Source: a virus | IMG/VR virus record: IMGVR_UViG_3300006802_000056 | Location: 1-33,558 of that record | Direction: 5' to 3' (one strand) | Length of the DNA stretch: 33,558 bases | In this document: positions 1 through 5,393 of the stretch, one piece after another | Layout: each line of letters opens with the position of its first letter | Numbering within the stretch: position 1 is the first letter of the stretch | The notes under the pieces: model-generated | Databases searched by the model: none | Told to the model about the DNA's origin: nothing | The model's input: the letters and a program-made list of their open reading frames with translations, nothing else | Program-made: the position numbers and the translations under genes

Positions 1-123
1 ATCCTCACCTAGTAATTTGGTATAGGCTAACGCCCAGTTTCTACGTTCTTCTACGTTAGTGGCATGCACCATATAATAAAAGATCTCATTGATACTAGAG
101 AGAGCCTGTGCTCGTTTTAGGTC
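1..123. repeat. Left copy of 123-bp terminal direct repeat (circular overlap)
   Basis: Bases 1-123 are identical to 33436-33558. The repeat starts inside the large terminase start region and ends beside the small terminase stop, and one gene reads straight through the join. This is what an assembler leaves when a circular or circularly permuted molecule is written out linearly. It could instead be a true short terminal repeat, but its position inside coding sequence favours an assembly overlap. Confidence 0.93.
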
Positions 124-147
124 ATCATACCACGCTGTTATTTCCAT
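1..147 (-). CDS. Small 54-aa protein between the terminase genes (5' part; gene crosses the circular join)
   Basis: The ATG at 145-147 is preceded by a near-perfect Shine-Dalgarno site (AAGGAGGTGATTG, directly upstream). The frame begins MEITAWYDDLKRAQ and stays open to base 1. It continues across the join from 33435 down to a TAA at 33418-33420, giving 54 residues. It overlaps the end of the small terminase gene and the start of the large terminase gene, a packing typical of translational coupling. The product is charged and soluble and matches no family I recognise. A terminase accessory role is possible only by position. The start is strongly supported by the ribosome site. Confidence 0.75.
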   Translation of the reverse strand, partial: MEITAWYDDLKRAQALSSINEIFYYMVHATNVEERRNWALAYTKLLGED

Positions 148-574
148 CAATCACCTCCTTTGATGCCTTATGCCTAGCAATAGCTGCCTCTTCTATATTC
201 TGCAAGCTGCGCTCAAACATCTTGATTTGCGACTCACCTAAGACCTTAGTTTCAATAGGGCCTCCATCTTTGCCTGAAGTCTCTATGCGCTCTACATAGC
301 CGCGATTTTTGCCTTTAGTCTTCATGTAAAAAATGATAGCAGCCGGATTTTCTTTATCAATTAGCGTCTGTAACTTAGATTCAACAAAATCTAAGGTTTG
401 CTCCCCAGCTTCATCACAGTCGGCAGCAAATTCAGGGTCTGCCTTGCGCCAATCATAATAAGTTCTGCGCTCTATCCCAGCCTTTTTACAAGCATTCGTT
501 ATAATTCCTAAGCTATCTTTAAGGATTTGGGGGAACTTTTCTTTTATGTTGTGTAGTCTGTTAGTGACCTTCAC
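125..574 (-). CDS. Terminase small subunit (TerS)
   Basis: 149-aa protein expected to recognise phage DNA and hand it to the large terminase during headful packaging. The N-terminal ~60 residues look like the helix-turn-helix of phage small terminases: a stretch reading ITNACKKAGIERRTYYDWRK, followed by an acidic PEFAADCDEA segment. The middle contains AAIIFYMKTKGKNRGYVER, a motif I associate with this TerS family, and the end is a charged tail. The start is GTG at 574, with TAGGAG nine bases upstream and no in-frame ATG near it. It lies immediately upstream of the 54-aa gene and, across the join, of the large terminase, the standard order. Confidence 0.82.
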   Translation of the reverse strand: MKVTNRLHNIKEKFPQILKDSLGIITNACKKAGIERRTYYDWRKADPEFAADCDEAGEQTLDFVESKLQTLIDKENPAAIIFYMKTKGKNRGYVERIETSGKDGGPIETKVLGESQIKMFERSLQNIEEAAIARHKASKEVIDGNNSVV

Positions 575-628
575 TGGTTAGATCTCCTAATATTCACTAT
601 AAATATCAGTAGCATAGCTCATGAGGAA

Positions 629-641
629 AGAAAAGCAGAAA
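629..641 (-). promoter_or_regulatory. 13-bp element shared with 18082-18094 (possible late promoter part)
   Basis: Plus-strand AGAAAAGCAGAAA lies in the 98-bp gap between the small gene ending at 673 and the terminase start at 574. The same 13-mer sits upstream of the fibre-region gene starting at 18038. Both are in the same orientation relative to late genes. Chance is not excluded. Confidence 0.25.
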
Positions 642-672
642 GGTAAAAACTGTTTATAAATTCTTTCTACTT

Positions 673-831
673 CTAATCTCCCTCAGGCGTAACATCATAG
701 AACTCTTCGCCTTCATCTGTAGTAATGGTAAGCTCGTGGTATGATCTCCCATTAGCCTCATATATATTGCCAATAATGGCCTCATCATCGCCTATAGACT
801 CGAGGGCGTTAATCCAATCTTTAATCTTCAT
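673..831 (-). CDS. Small acidic hypothetical protein, 52 aa
   Basis: Begins MKIKDWINALESIGDDEAII and ends YDVTPEGD. The ATG at 829-831 has AGAGGA three bases upstream, inside the end of the preceding gene, and overlaps that gene's stop by one base (TGATG). The composition is acidic, with no membrane segment or cysteine. No family is recognised. It is the last of three tiny overlapping genes leading into the small terminase gene, so it is probably expressed with the late operon. Confidence 0.72.
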   Translation of the reverse strand: MKIKDWINALESIGDDEAIIGNIYEANGRSYHELTITTDEGEEFYDVTPEGD

Positions 832-998
832 CAGTCCTCTTTAATACACAGAATCACATTCATGCCGTCTTCGTAGTTTTTGTCTATTACTTTATCGATG
901 TGCGATATTTCATTAAGAGAGTGATCAAATACCTTTACAAAGCTTTGTGGGTCATAAGCATCTAAAATTGCCATTAATTTTTCTACTTTAATTGTCAT
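831..998 (-). CDS. Small hypothetical protein, 55 aa
   Basis: Begins MTIKVEKLMAILDAYDPQSF and ends VILCIKED. The ATG at 996-998 overlaps the upstream stop (TAATG) and its own TGA overlaps the next ATG, so all three tiny genes read as one coupled unit. The ribosome site is weak, consistent with coupling. It is soluble and acidic with no recognised domain. Confidence 0.68.
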   Translation of the reverse strand: MTIKVEKLMAILDAYDPQSFVKVFDHSLNEISHIDKVIDKNYEDGMNVILCIKED

Positions 999-1132
999 TA
1001 TTCAGTACTCGCTACTACGGTTGGATCATCAGAACTTAATTTATGCTCTAGCAAAGTACAAGCACCAAATATGGCGAAAAACAACAAGATGTTTATAAAT
1101 AAAAGTTCCTGCATCGTATGTTTTGCATTCAT
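998..1132 (-). CDS. Small single-pass membrane or lipoprotein, 44 aa
   Basis: Begins MNAKHTMQELLFINILLFF. A hydrophobic helix spans roughly residues 9-29, and the sequence IFGAC near residue 24 resembles a lipobox (F-G-A-Cys), followed by a short polar tail of about 20 residues. GAGG lies eight bases before the ATG at 1130-1132. It is the first gene of the minus-strand late block. Small outer-membrane spanins of phages look like this (signal, lipobox, short tail), and no other lysis gene is recognisable, but that role is only an inference. Confidence 0.62.
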   Translation of the reverse strand: MNAKHTMQELLFINILLFFAIFGACTLLEHKLSSDDPTVVASTE

Positions 1133-1211
1133 ATTGCAAACCTCAATAAGATATTGATTATTCAATACAAAGGATGTTAGTTAATTGAGGAAACATGTCA
1201 ATAGGTTAATT

Positions 1212-1571
1212 ATGCATAAACACGATGAATATGCCTTGTGCGCCCAGTTCTGGCACGAATACCAAACCTTGAGCTCCATGAATCAATTTAGAAAGGAGCT
1301 TTATGTGTTCCATGTAGAGAATGAGCGTAAGTGCAGTGTGGCTCAATATATCAGGCGCAGTAAAATAGGTGTGGTTTCGGGAGTGGCAGACTACATAGTA
1401 CTTGTAGAGGACGGACGCTTTGCAGCAATAGAATTCAAGCGCAATGCGCAAGCCATTAAGAAATTTAATCAAGGCCAAGAGGATTTTAAAGCTATGTGTA
1501 ATGCCTTTGGGGCTCCATATTTAAAGACTTGTAGCGTGGCAGAAGCTATAGACTTCCTCAAATCTCTATAA
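1212..1571 (+). CDS. VRR-NUC domain nuclease
   Basis: 119-aa protein of the PD-(D/E)XK superfamily, the small stand-alone VRR-NUC type common in phage replication regions. The core reads SGVADYIVLVEDG (Asp of the active site), then AAIEFKR (Glu-x-Lys), then a helix beginning NQGQEDF with the conserved Gln, and a C-terminal beta strand and helix. It probably cuts branched or flap DNA during replication or recombination. The ATG at 1212 has AGG six bases upstream. A TTG at 1185 would add nine residues but has no better site. First gene of the short plus-strand operon. Confidence 0.8.
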   Translation: MHKHDEYALCAQFWHEYQTLSSMNQFRKELYVFHVENERKCSVAQYIRRSKIGVVSGVADYIVLVEDGRFAAIEFKRNAQAIKKFNQGQEDFKAMCNAFGAPYLKTCSVAEAIDFLKSL

Positions 1572-1577
1572 TATCGC

Positions 1578-1606
1578 TTGACTGTAATGTAGTTTTAAAC
1601 TACATT
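1578..1606 (+). promoter_or_regulatory. Promoter with embedded palindromic operator (copy 1)
   Basis: The -35 is TTGACT at 1578-1583 and the -10 is TACATT at 1601-1606, with a 17-bp spacer. The spacer and -10 hold the dyad TGTAGTTTTAAACTACA (1588-1604); the symmetry extends to 21 bp here. The same dyad sits in the same place in the promoter at 6996-7024. A repressor bound here would block RNA polymerase. Confidence 0.72.
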
Positions 1607-1637
1607 GCCCCTTCAACGCACATTATATGGAGTAAGT

Positions 1638-1880
1638 ATGCGAACCTTAAGCAAGAGACCACACGACCCTTTAGTCTATTATGCCAAATTATGTTATGGC
1701 ATGACTAATACTACACAAAGCCAAATAGAGGCTATTGAACGCCAATTCCTACGTGAAAGCAAAAAAGACGTGATTGACTCAACTGTACTAGATAAGTATT
1801 TTACTCAACTTATTATACTTTTGGAAGATGTCCTCGATGAATCTAGAATGTTAAGCAATATGATTCTAGAGAGGGAATGA
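1638..1880 (+). CDS. Hypothetical protein, 80 aa (operator-controlled)
   Basis: Begins MRTLSKRPHDPLVYYAK and is mostly alpha-helical, with a basic N-terminus and a C-terminal helix IILLEDVLDESRML. The ATG at 1638 is chosen because GGAG lies five bases upstream. It is the first gene after the operator-bearing promoter at 1578-1606, so it is probably early or lysogeny-controlled. No family is recognised. Its stop overlaps the next ATG (TGATG). Confidence 0.65.
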   Translation: MRTLSKRPHDPLVYYAKLCYGMTNTTQSQIEAIERQFLRESKKDVIDSTVLDKYFTQLIILLEDVLDESRMLSNMILERE

Positions 1881-1942
1881 TGTTTATACCTATGTGGATT
1901 TTAATTATCGCCGTCATTTTATTTTTATGTAGTGAGAATTAA
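1880..1942 (+). CDS. Hydrophobic 20-aa microprotein
   Basis: The ATG at 1880 overlaps the preceding stop (TGATG) and has GAGGG seven bases upstream. Nearly the whole peptide is one membrane helix (WILIIAVILFL) with a short CSEN tail. Phages encode such one-helix peptides as lysis modulators, superinfection factors or membrane toxins; nothing here separates these. It could be a chance frame, but the coupling and ribosome site support translation. Confidence 0.5.
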   Translation: MFIPMWILIIAVILFLCSEN

Positions 1943-1943
1943 T

Positions 1944-2069
1944 ATGACCAATCAAGAGAAACTTGCCCAATGTGAAGAGCACTTGCTTAACGAACATTTT
2001 AGGCGCTTAAATTTGCTAGAAAATCCAGTCGATCCTGATTGGTATGACGATGGAGATAAATACGAATAA
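1944..2069 (+). CDS. Small acidic hypothetical protein, 41 aa
   Basis: Begins MTNQEKLAQCEEHLLNEHF and ends in an acidic DPDWYDDGDKYE tail. The ATG at 1944 follows the preceding stop by one base, with GAG seven bases upstream of it. A helix followed by a proline-containing acidic tail is all that can be said. No family is recognised. It overlaps the start of the next gene. Confidence 0.55.
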   Translation: MTNQEKLAQCEEHLLNEHFRRLNLLENPVDPDWYDDGDKYE

Positions 2070-2295
2070 AATGCCTCGCAAAAGCCAGATAGAAGAGGAA
2101 ATAGAAAGAAATTATAGAATGATTCGTATAGGCGATGAAATCAACTTCCTTCACAAACTGGCAATTTTGATAGTTATGATAATACTGGGAGCGTTGCTAT
2201 ATGCAACGCTCGCCCAGTGGAATTATGCTAAAATCCGTTATTTAGAGCGTCATAAATTAGAAGCTGCTGAGCAACTAGAGCATGAAATCATTTAA
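2044..2295 (+). CDS. Single-pass membrane protein with C-terminal helix
   Basis: 83 aa from ATG 2044, with in-frame ATGs at 2050 and 2071 as alternatives and no ribosome site clearly deciding among them. A charged N-terminal helix (KSQIEEEIERNYR) precedes one transmembrane segment, about residues 39-59 (KLAILIVMIILGALLYATLA), then a charged amphipathic helix ending LEAAEQLEHEII. The layout would suit a membrane-anchored phage accessory protein, or a holin or inner-membrane spanin, but no family is recognised. It overlaps the convergent minus-strand gene by eight bases at 2288-2295. Confidence 0.62.
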   Translation: MTMEINTNKMPRKSQIEEEIERNYRMIRIGDEINFLHKLAILIVMIILGALLYATLAQWNYAKIRYLERHKLEAAEQLEHEII

Positions 2296-2623
2296 GCTTT
2301 AAGCGCTTTATATCTCTCATTACAACATCCTGGCACACTACCCAAAATTTAGGGTCTCCGCGTTTACGCCAATCCCGGGCCTCTGTGGTGACGTCTTTTA
2401 GGTAGCCCTTGTCTAGTAGCCTAATTACAGAACTTCGTACCTTGGTGGAGTTCTCAAGGCTCAGAAACACACTTTCGCAAATCTCCTTTAGAGTAGCTTG
2501 ATTCGGTTCGGCGAATGGTCCCGATAAAAAAAACTCCAGTAAATGTGCCTCTAGGTAATCATGACTGCAGATTTCAAAGATGTCTTTGCGCAAGATTAGT
2601 GTAGGCTGGTTAGGATTCTTCAT
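2288..2623 (-). CDS. Winged-helix-like protein coupled to the replication initiator
   Basis: 111 aa, MKNPNQPTLILRKDIFEIC onwards. Residues ~35-80 read as a helical DNA-binding fold: ATLKEICESVFLSLENSTKVRSSVIRLLDKGYLKD resembles the MarR/RepA-type winged helix, where a recognition helix is followed by an L..KGYL wing start. The ATG at 2623 overlaps the end of the initiator gene by 14 bases, so the two are co-transcribed. Likely a replication accessory or regulator, and a possible candidate for the missing repressor. Function unproven. Confidence 0.65.
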   Translation of the reverse strand: MKNPNQPTLILRKDIFEICSHDYLEAHLLEFFLSGPFAEPNQATLKEICESVFLSLENSTKVRSSVIRLLDKGYLKDVTTEARDWRKRGDPKFWVVCQDVVMRDIKRLKLK

Positions 2624-3671
2624 ATTTTGGTGGCCTCGTGTTATTTTTACGGTAGTACTCTTGCATTATTTCATCAGTTTCGTCTTGGTCCTCTTCACTC
2701 CATGTGTCGCGATAATTAACGTGGCGCACGGATGGATAAATGATGGCCTTAGAAATATCCGTTTTTTTTGAATCGGTATGTATAGGAACATCATTCTTAA
2801 TGCGATTTTCGTTATATATCAATCGCTTAGTGAATTTTACTGCTCGATTGGATCCATATTGCTCGTAAATCTCAAGACTGCGACGGCAGTGGCCATAGAA
2901 GATTCGGTTCCATTCATCTGGCGCTAGCTCCTTGGTAGAAAGCGGATTACTAGACTGCATTACGGATATTTGGAAGGATTTAGTCTCTTCCTCGATGAAC
3001 TCATCCGTCACTCCTAGCTTTTCTTTCAGATTTTTGTGTGTTTGATATTTTGGCAACCAATTCTCAGTCATCGAGACTACTTTTTCAACTTCCTCATTCA
3101 AAATAAAATTGGAAGTATTGGCTTTAGTATTAATACTTCTTTCTTCTTTCTTCTTAAGAGTAGATTGTCGGAACTTGGAGTTCCGCATTGTGGTAATATC
3201 TGGCTTTGCGGGGGGTATATCAGCTCTAGTGCCGCATTTATGCGCGGTTGCGGGATCTTGGTTTAACATGTCATAACGATACTTATATAAGCATGCAGAA
3301 CCTAATCTAGGCTTCTTCCACTCTACAAAACCCTTTGATTTCAATGAGTTAAGCAGCTTTCTTATCTGCCTATCTCCAACTCCTAAGTCTTTAGCTATGG
3401 TTTTTTGAGATCGATATACTTTGCCGGTCGTGTTATCACTATAACTTATAATATAATCGAGAAGAACGCTTTCAGCCCTTGAACACTCAAGGCGAGCACG
3501 TTTCATTACTTCTGATTGGATTTTTAAAAAATTTCCATTGGATAAAGTCAGGTGACTTTGTTGATAATTCAATTCACTATTGGTAATTGTATCTTGATTG
3601 GCACAACATGCGATATTACCAATGATATTTTGTGCTTGTGTTTCTGTTTGGGTGGGGTATAAATTAATCAT
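2610..3671 (-). CDS. Plasmid/phage replication initiator with HTH_36-type winged helix
   Basis: 353-aa protein. After a polar N-terminal ~45 residues comes a winged-helix region (about 48-135): a leading helix FLKIQSEVMKRARL, then YRSQKTIAKDLGVGDRQIRK (helix-turn-helix) and LLNSLKSKGFVEW (wing). This pattern is typical of HTH_36 replication proteins in phages and small plasmids. The middle is Lys/Asn-rich and the C-terminal half helical. It probably binds the origin and recruits host DnaB or DnaA. The ATG at 3671 has AAGGTG five bases upstream, and the leader ORF stop lies within the start (ATGATTAA), indicating translational coupling. A candidate antisense RNA covers its ribosome site. Confidence 0.76.
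   Translation of the reverse strand: MINLYPTQTETQAQNIIGNIACCANQDTITNSELNYQQSHLTLSNGNFLKIQSEVMKRARLECSRAESVLLDYIISYSDNTTGKVYRSQKTIAKDLGVGDRQIRKLLNSLKSKGFVEWKKPRLGSACLYKYRYDMLNQDPATAHKCGTRADIPPAKPDITTMRNSKFRQSTLKKKEERSINTKANTSNFILNEEVEKVVSMTENWLPKYQTHKNLKEKLGVTDEFIEEETKSFQISVMQSSNPLSTKELAPDEWNRIFYGHCRRSLEIYEQYGSNRAVKFTKRLIYNENRIKNDVPIHTDSKKTDISKAIIYPSVRHVNYRDTWSEEDQDETDEIMQEYYRKNNTRPPKYEES
3636..3663 (+). promoter_or_regulatory. Candidate promoter for an antisense RNA against the initiator
   Basis: The -35 is TTGTGT (3636-3641) and the -10 is TATAAA (3658-3663), with a 16-bp spacer, facing into the initiator's translation start from the opposite strand. Transcription would begin near 3670, about 30 bases before the hairpin at 3700-3726. 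It overlaps coding sequence of the initiator's first residues. Confidence 0.4.
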
Positions 3672-3903
3672 AATTCACCTTGGGGAAGGATGATAAGTTA
3701 AAAGGTCGCTCATGGCGGCCTTTTTTCATAAGTGTTTCCAAAGATACGCATTTGAGCGCATCCTGGCAACAGAGATTGTTAAAATTATTTTTAGAAGAAT
3801 TTTCGTTATTTACTAACGAGTTATTAGCATTTGTAATGCTAGCGTTGCCAGAAATGTAAGATTCTGCTTGCGATATACTGTGCTTGGTGTAAAAAAGGGT
3901 CAT
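3664..3903 (-). CDS. Leader ORF translationally coupled to the initiator
   Basis: 79 aa from the ATG at 3901-3903, chosen because AGGAGGG lies about ten bases upstream. An in-frame ATG at 3946-3948 would give 94 aa but has a poor ribosome site. The product begins MTLFYTKHSISQ, is Asn/Ser-rich in the middle, and ends PFNLSSFPKVNYD. Its stop lies within the initiator start codon region (ATGATTAA), and a hairpin sits between. That is the layout of a plasmid leader peptide whose translation opens the Rep ribosome site. No recognised domain; the peptide may matter less than the act of translating it. Confidence 0.5.
   Translation of the reverse strand: MTLFYTKHSISQAESYISGNASITNANNSLVNNENSSKNNFNNLCCQDALKCVSLETLMKKGRHERPFNLSSFPKVNYD
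3670..3727 (+). ncRNA. Candidate ~58-nt antisense RNA controlling initiator synthesis
   Basis: A plus-strand transcript from the promoter at 3636-3663 would run through the complement of the initiator ATG (3669-3671) and its ribosome site, and stop at a hairpin with a run of six Ts. Plasmids commonly limit copy number with a short counter-transcript over the Rep leader (IncFII CopA and ColE2 types). The hairpin pairs perfectly, with one G-U, only as plus-strand RNA; the minus-strand RNA has an A/C mismatch. No expression evidence is available. Confidence 0.35.
3700..3726 (+). terminator. Hairpin with T-run (copy A)
   Basis: AAAAGGTCGC (3700-3709), loop TCATG, GCGGCC plus T6 (3715-3726). A near-identical hairpin lies at 4061-4085. 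Base pairing and the T-run both favour termination of plus-strand transcripts. It lies inside the leader ORF on the minus strand. Confidence 0.6.
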
Positions 3904-4018
3904 AGGTTTTTTCCCTCCTGGAAAAGATTTATATGTAAAAAAGGTCATAAAGCGTTTTTATCCTAGAAACTGTGTTTGGTGTAAAAAAGGGTCATAAAGC
4001 GTTTTCATCCTAAAAAAG
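3888..4018 (-). repeat. Three tandem ~46-bp imperfect repeats, each with a start codon
   Basis: Plus-strand GTAAAAAAGGGTCAT (or close) recurs at ~3889-3903, ~3934-3948 and ~3981-3995, spaced 45 and 47 bp. Each is followed by a purine/T-rich stretch containing CCTCCT or ATCCTA. Read on the minus strand, each copy is [AGGA..]-ATG-ACC-(T-rich), encoding MTLFYTKHS (3995), MTFFTYKS (3948) and MTLFYTKHS (3903). The copy at 3995 stops after ten codons. Candidate iterons for the initiator, or a duplicated translation-start leader. Confidence 0.6.
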
Positions 4019-4060
4019 GTTGTTATGAGCTGTTGTGGACTCATAATGTTAATAAATTGC

Positions 4061-4085
4061 AAAAGGTCGCGCAAGCGGCCTTTTT
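4061..4085 (+). terminator. Hairpin with T-run (copy B)
   Basis: AAAAGGTCGC, loop GCAA, GCGGCC then T5. Same arms as the hairpin at 3700-3726. A possible weak promoter lies just upstream (TTGTTA 4020-4025, CATAAT 4042-4047, 16-bp spacer), so this may end a very short plus-strand RNA in the repeat region. Confidence 0.5.
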
Positions 4086-4338
4086 CTTTGATAAATGCGA
4101 CTTCTAATAAATAGCTCGTCATCCTAATATTGGCAATCGCTATTCTCAAACATTTGTAACTTTTTTTCGCTTGCCAACTTGTCTCCCACGTATATTATTG
4201 AAAAGTCTTATCTTTTATTCCATGTTTAATTTAAGGCAGTGTCTACTCAGGTAAAGTTGTTATACCAGACACTAATATTTCATTAGGATTACTTAAGTAA
4301 TTGATTTACTTACTATATCTATAAGTTTGCTAGACGAT

Positions 4339-4376
4339 AAAAAACACCCTGGGCGTGATACCTCAGAGTGTTTTTT
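4339..4376. terminator. Bidirectional rho-independent terminator
   Basis: AAAAAACAC at 4339-4347 pairs with GTGTTTTTT at 4368-4376, with inner CTG/CAG pairing. T-runs on both strands let it end the minus-strand operon reading from 5300 down to 4515 as well as plus-strand transcripts. Confidence 0.8.
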
Positions 4377-4408
4377 ATTGCGCAAAGCCAGATATTACCT
4401 TACAATGC

Positions 4409-4447
4409 GGCTACCGTGTCCTGTTAATTAGGTAGCCTGGACACGGT
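4409..4447. repeat. Overlapping, mutually exclusive inverted repeats
   Basis: GGCTACC (4409-4415) pairs with GGTAGCC (4431-4437). ACCGTGTCC (4413-4421) pairs with GGACACGGT (4439-4447). The two stems share bases 4413-4415, and the second arm of each lies inside or beside the loop of the other, so only one can form fully at a time. No T-run follows. Confidence 0.7.
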
Positions 4448-4514
4448 ATTCAGTTATTCGAATTAATTGAACAACTTGCAAAATATTGAACGATGATTAG
4501 TATTAACTATTCAA

Positions 4515-4712
4515 TTAATTTTGAGTATATGCTCTACGTTTTCCAGGTGCCGACATTTTAACAGCCTTTAAATTTGGATTGGCTTTTTTAGCGGCTGGAG
4601 AAGCTTTTCTGGTAGCAGAAGCTAGGATTGCTCCGGCTGCTTTTTTTGATACTCCCTCTTTTTTGGCGATAGAGGCGGCTACTTCAGCAAAACCCAGATG
4701 TTTCTTTTTCAT
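4515..4712 (-). CDS. Small basic phage protein, 65 aa
   Basis: Begins MKKKHLGFAEVAASIAKKEG and continues with an Ala/Lys-rich stretch (KKAAGAILASATRKASPAAK), ending GKRRAYTQN. Short basic proteins with KKEGVSKKAAGAILA-like sequence recur among phage hypotheticals, and a nucleic-acid-binding role is plausible but unproven. The start at 4712 is chosen over an upstream frame opening (4766) because TGGAG lies seven bases before this ATG and the extra N-terminus overlaps the neighbouring gene. Last gene before the terminator at 4339-4376. Confidence 0.72.
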   Translation of the reverse strand: MKKKHLGFAEVAASIAKKEGVSKKAAGAILASATRKASPAAKKANPNLKAVKMSAPGKRRAYTQN

Positions 4713-4728
4713 GACGATACTCCATATA

Positions 4729-4887
4729 TTACAATCCCATATTACCTTCGGGAAAATATTTTGCACGTCTTAATTTAAGAATTTCTACATAAGCCCTATG
4801 CTCAGCTTTACTTCTAGGTAAGAGCTCATCATACTCAAGTTGAGCAGCTCTTTCGTCAAATAGCTCTTGTTCTTCTCGAGAAATCAT
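4729..4887 (-). CDS. Small charged hypothetical protein, 52 aa
   Basis: Begins MISREEQELFDERAAQLEYD and ends KYFPEGNMGL. A helical, Glu/Arg-rich protein with an EEQELFDERAA..EYD pattern that I associate with small proteins in phage replication regions. The ATG at 4887 is preferred over a GTG at 4923: AGGCGG lies about eight bases upstream and the extension has no ribosome site. It sits in the same minus-strand run as its neighbours. Confidence 0.65.
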   Translation of the reverse strand: MISREEQELFDERAAQLEYDELLPRSKAEHRAYVEILKLRRAKYFPEGNMGL

Positions 4888-4931
4888 GAGGTAAAACCGC
4901 CTAATAGCGGTATCTTGAAGCACGTATAACC

Positions 4932-5300
4932 CTAATGATGCCTTTCTTCAAATACCGCATGAAATGCCCGTGCAATCTTCTGGAAATATAAAGGATCGGA
5001 CAATAAATACATAAGTATTCTACGCATCTCAACAACTTCAATGCCTGTCTCTGTAGCGATAGGTGTAAGTATTGCAAGCAACTTATCAATATTCATTTCG
5101 CCCCATTCTTGCTTTTTAGCTTCTATCATATCTAATACTGAATAAACAATAATAGCCTTTTCATCTCGGCTAGGGCTGCTTAGCGATTTAATGTATTTGC
5201 CGTATTCTCCCAAATTTCTAAACTTAGGTTTCTTAAGCTCTTCTAGAGCCTCTTGCATAGCATCAATATACTTAACTTCATTTACTGATAATTTGCCCAT
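4932..5300 (-). CDS. Hypothetical helical protein, 122 aa
   Basis: Begins MGKLSVNEVKYIDAMQEALE. All-helical with no membrane segment. The opening (NEVKYIDAMQEAL) resembles that of the plus-strand gene at 11908 (EEIKYIDGAWDAI), suggesting distant members of one small-protein family in this genome. First gene of the minus-strand run ending at the 4339 terminator, with a possible promoter upstream beside the 5348-5376 dyad. No function recognised. Confidence 0.65.
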   Translation of the reverse strand: MGKLSVNEVKYIDAMQEALEELKKPKFRNLGEYGKYIKSLSSPSRDEKAIIVYSVLDMIEAKKQEWGEMNIDKLLAILTPIATETGIEVVEMRRILMYLLSDPLYFQKIARAFHAVFEERHH

Positions 5301-5347
5301 GAGATTTACTTAAAGATTATGTATAACAGAGCGTTACATAGAGTAAA

Positions 5348-5376
5348 TGAACTGTCAAGTTTTCCTTGACAGTTCA
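5348..5376. promoter_or_regulatory. 12-bp perfect inverted repeat, operator or terminator-like
   Basis: TGAACTGTCAAG (5348-5359), loop TTTTC, CTTGACAGTTCA (5365-5376). The stem is perfect with no T-run beyond it. It lies between the end of the 289-aa gene and the start of the 122-aa gene, both minus strand. The TTGACA inside it could serve as a -35 on the minus strand, so it may be an operator for the 5300 gene, or a terminator lacking its tail. Confidence 0.6.
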
Positions 5377-5393
5377 TTGGAAGTTGGAACATC

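Larger units (their letters stand above)
3996..4514. other. Non-coding dyad-rich region, candidate origin/control region
   Basis: About 520 bp without a convincing gene, between the initiator leader and the gene ending at 4515. It holds hairpin B (4061-4085); a 7-bp inverted repeat AGTGTCT/AGACACT (4238-4244/4267-4273); the palindrome TTACTTAAGTAA (4289-4300), with TTACTTAC again at 4306-4313; a bidirectional terminator (4339-4376); overlapping alternative stems (4409-4447); and a distant inverted repeat AATTAATTGAA/TTCAATTAATT (4461-4471/4510-4520). AT-richness, dyads and an adjacent initiator gene are the usual signs of a plasmid origin. No DnaA box set was confirmed. Confidence 0.45.

Noticed and set aside
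3958-4149. Minus-strand open frame of 63 codons through hairpin B
   Set aside because: Starts at TTG without a ribosome site, runs through a terminator-like hairpin and two repeats, and has no coding pattern.
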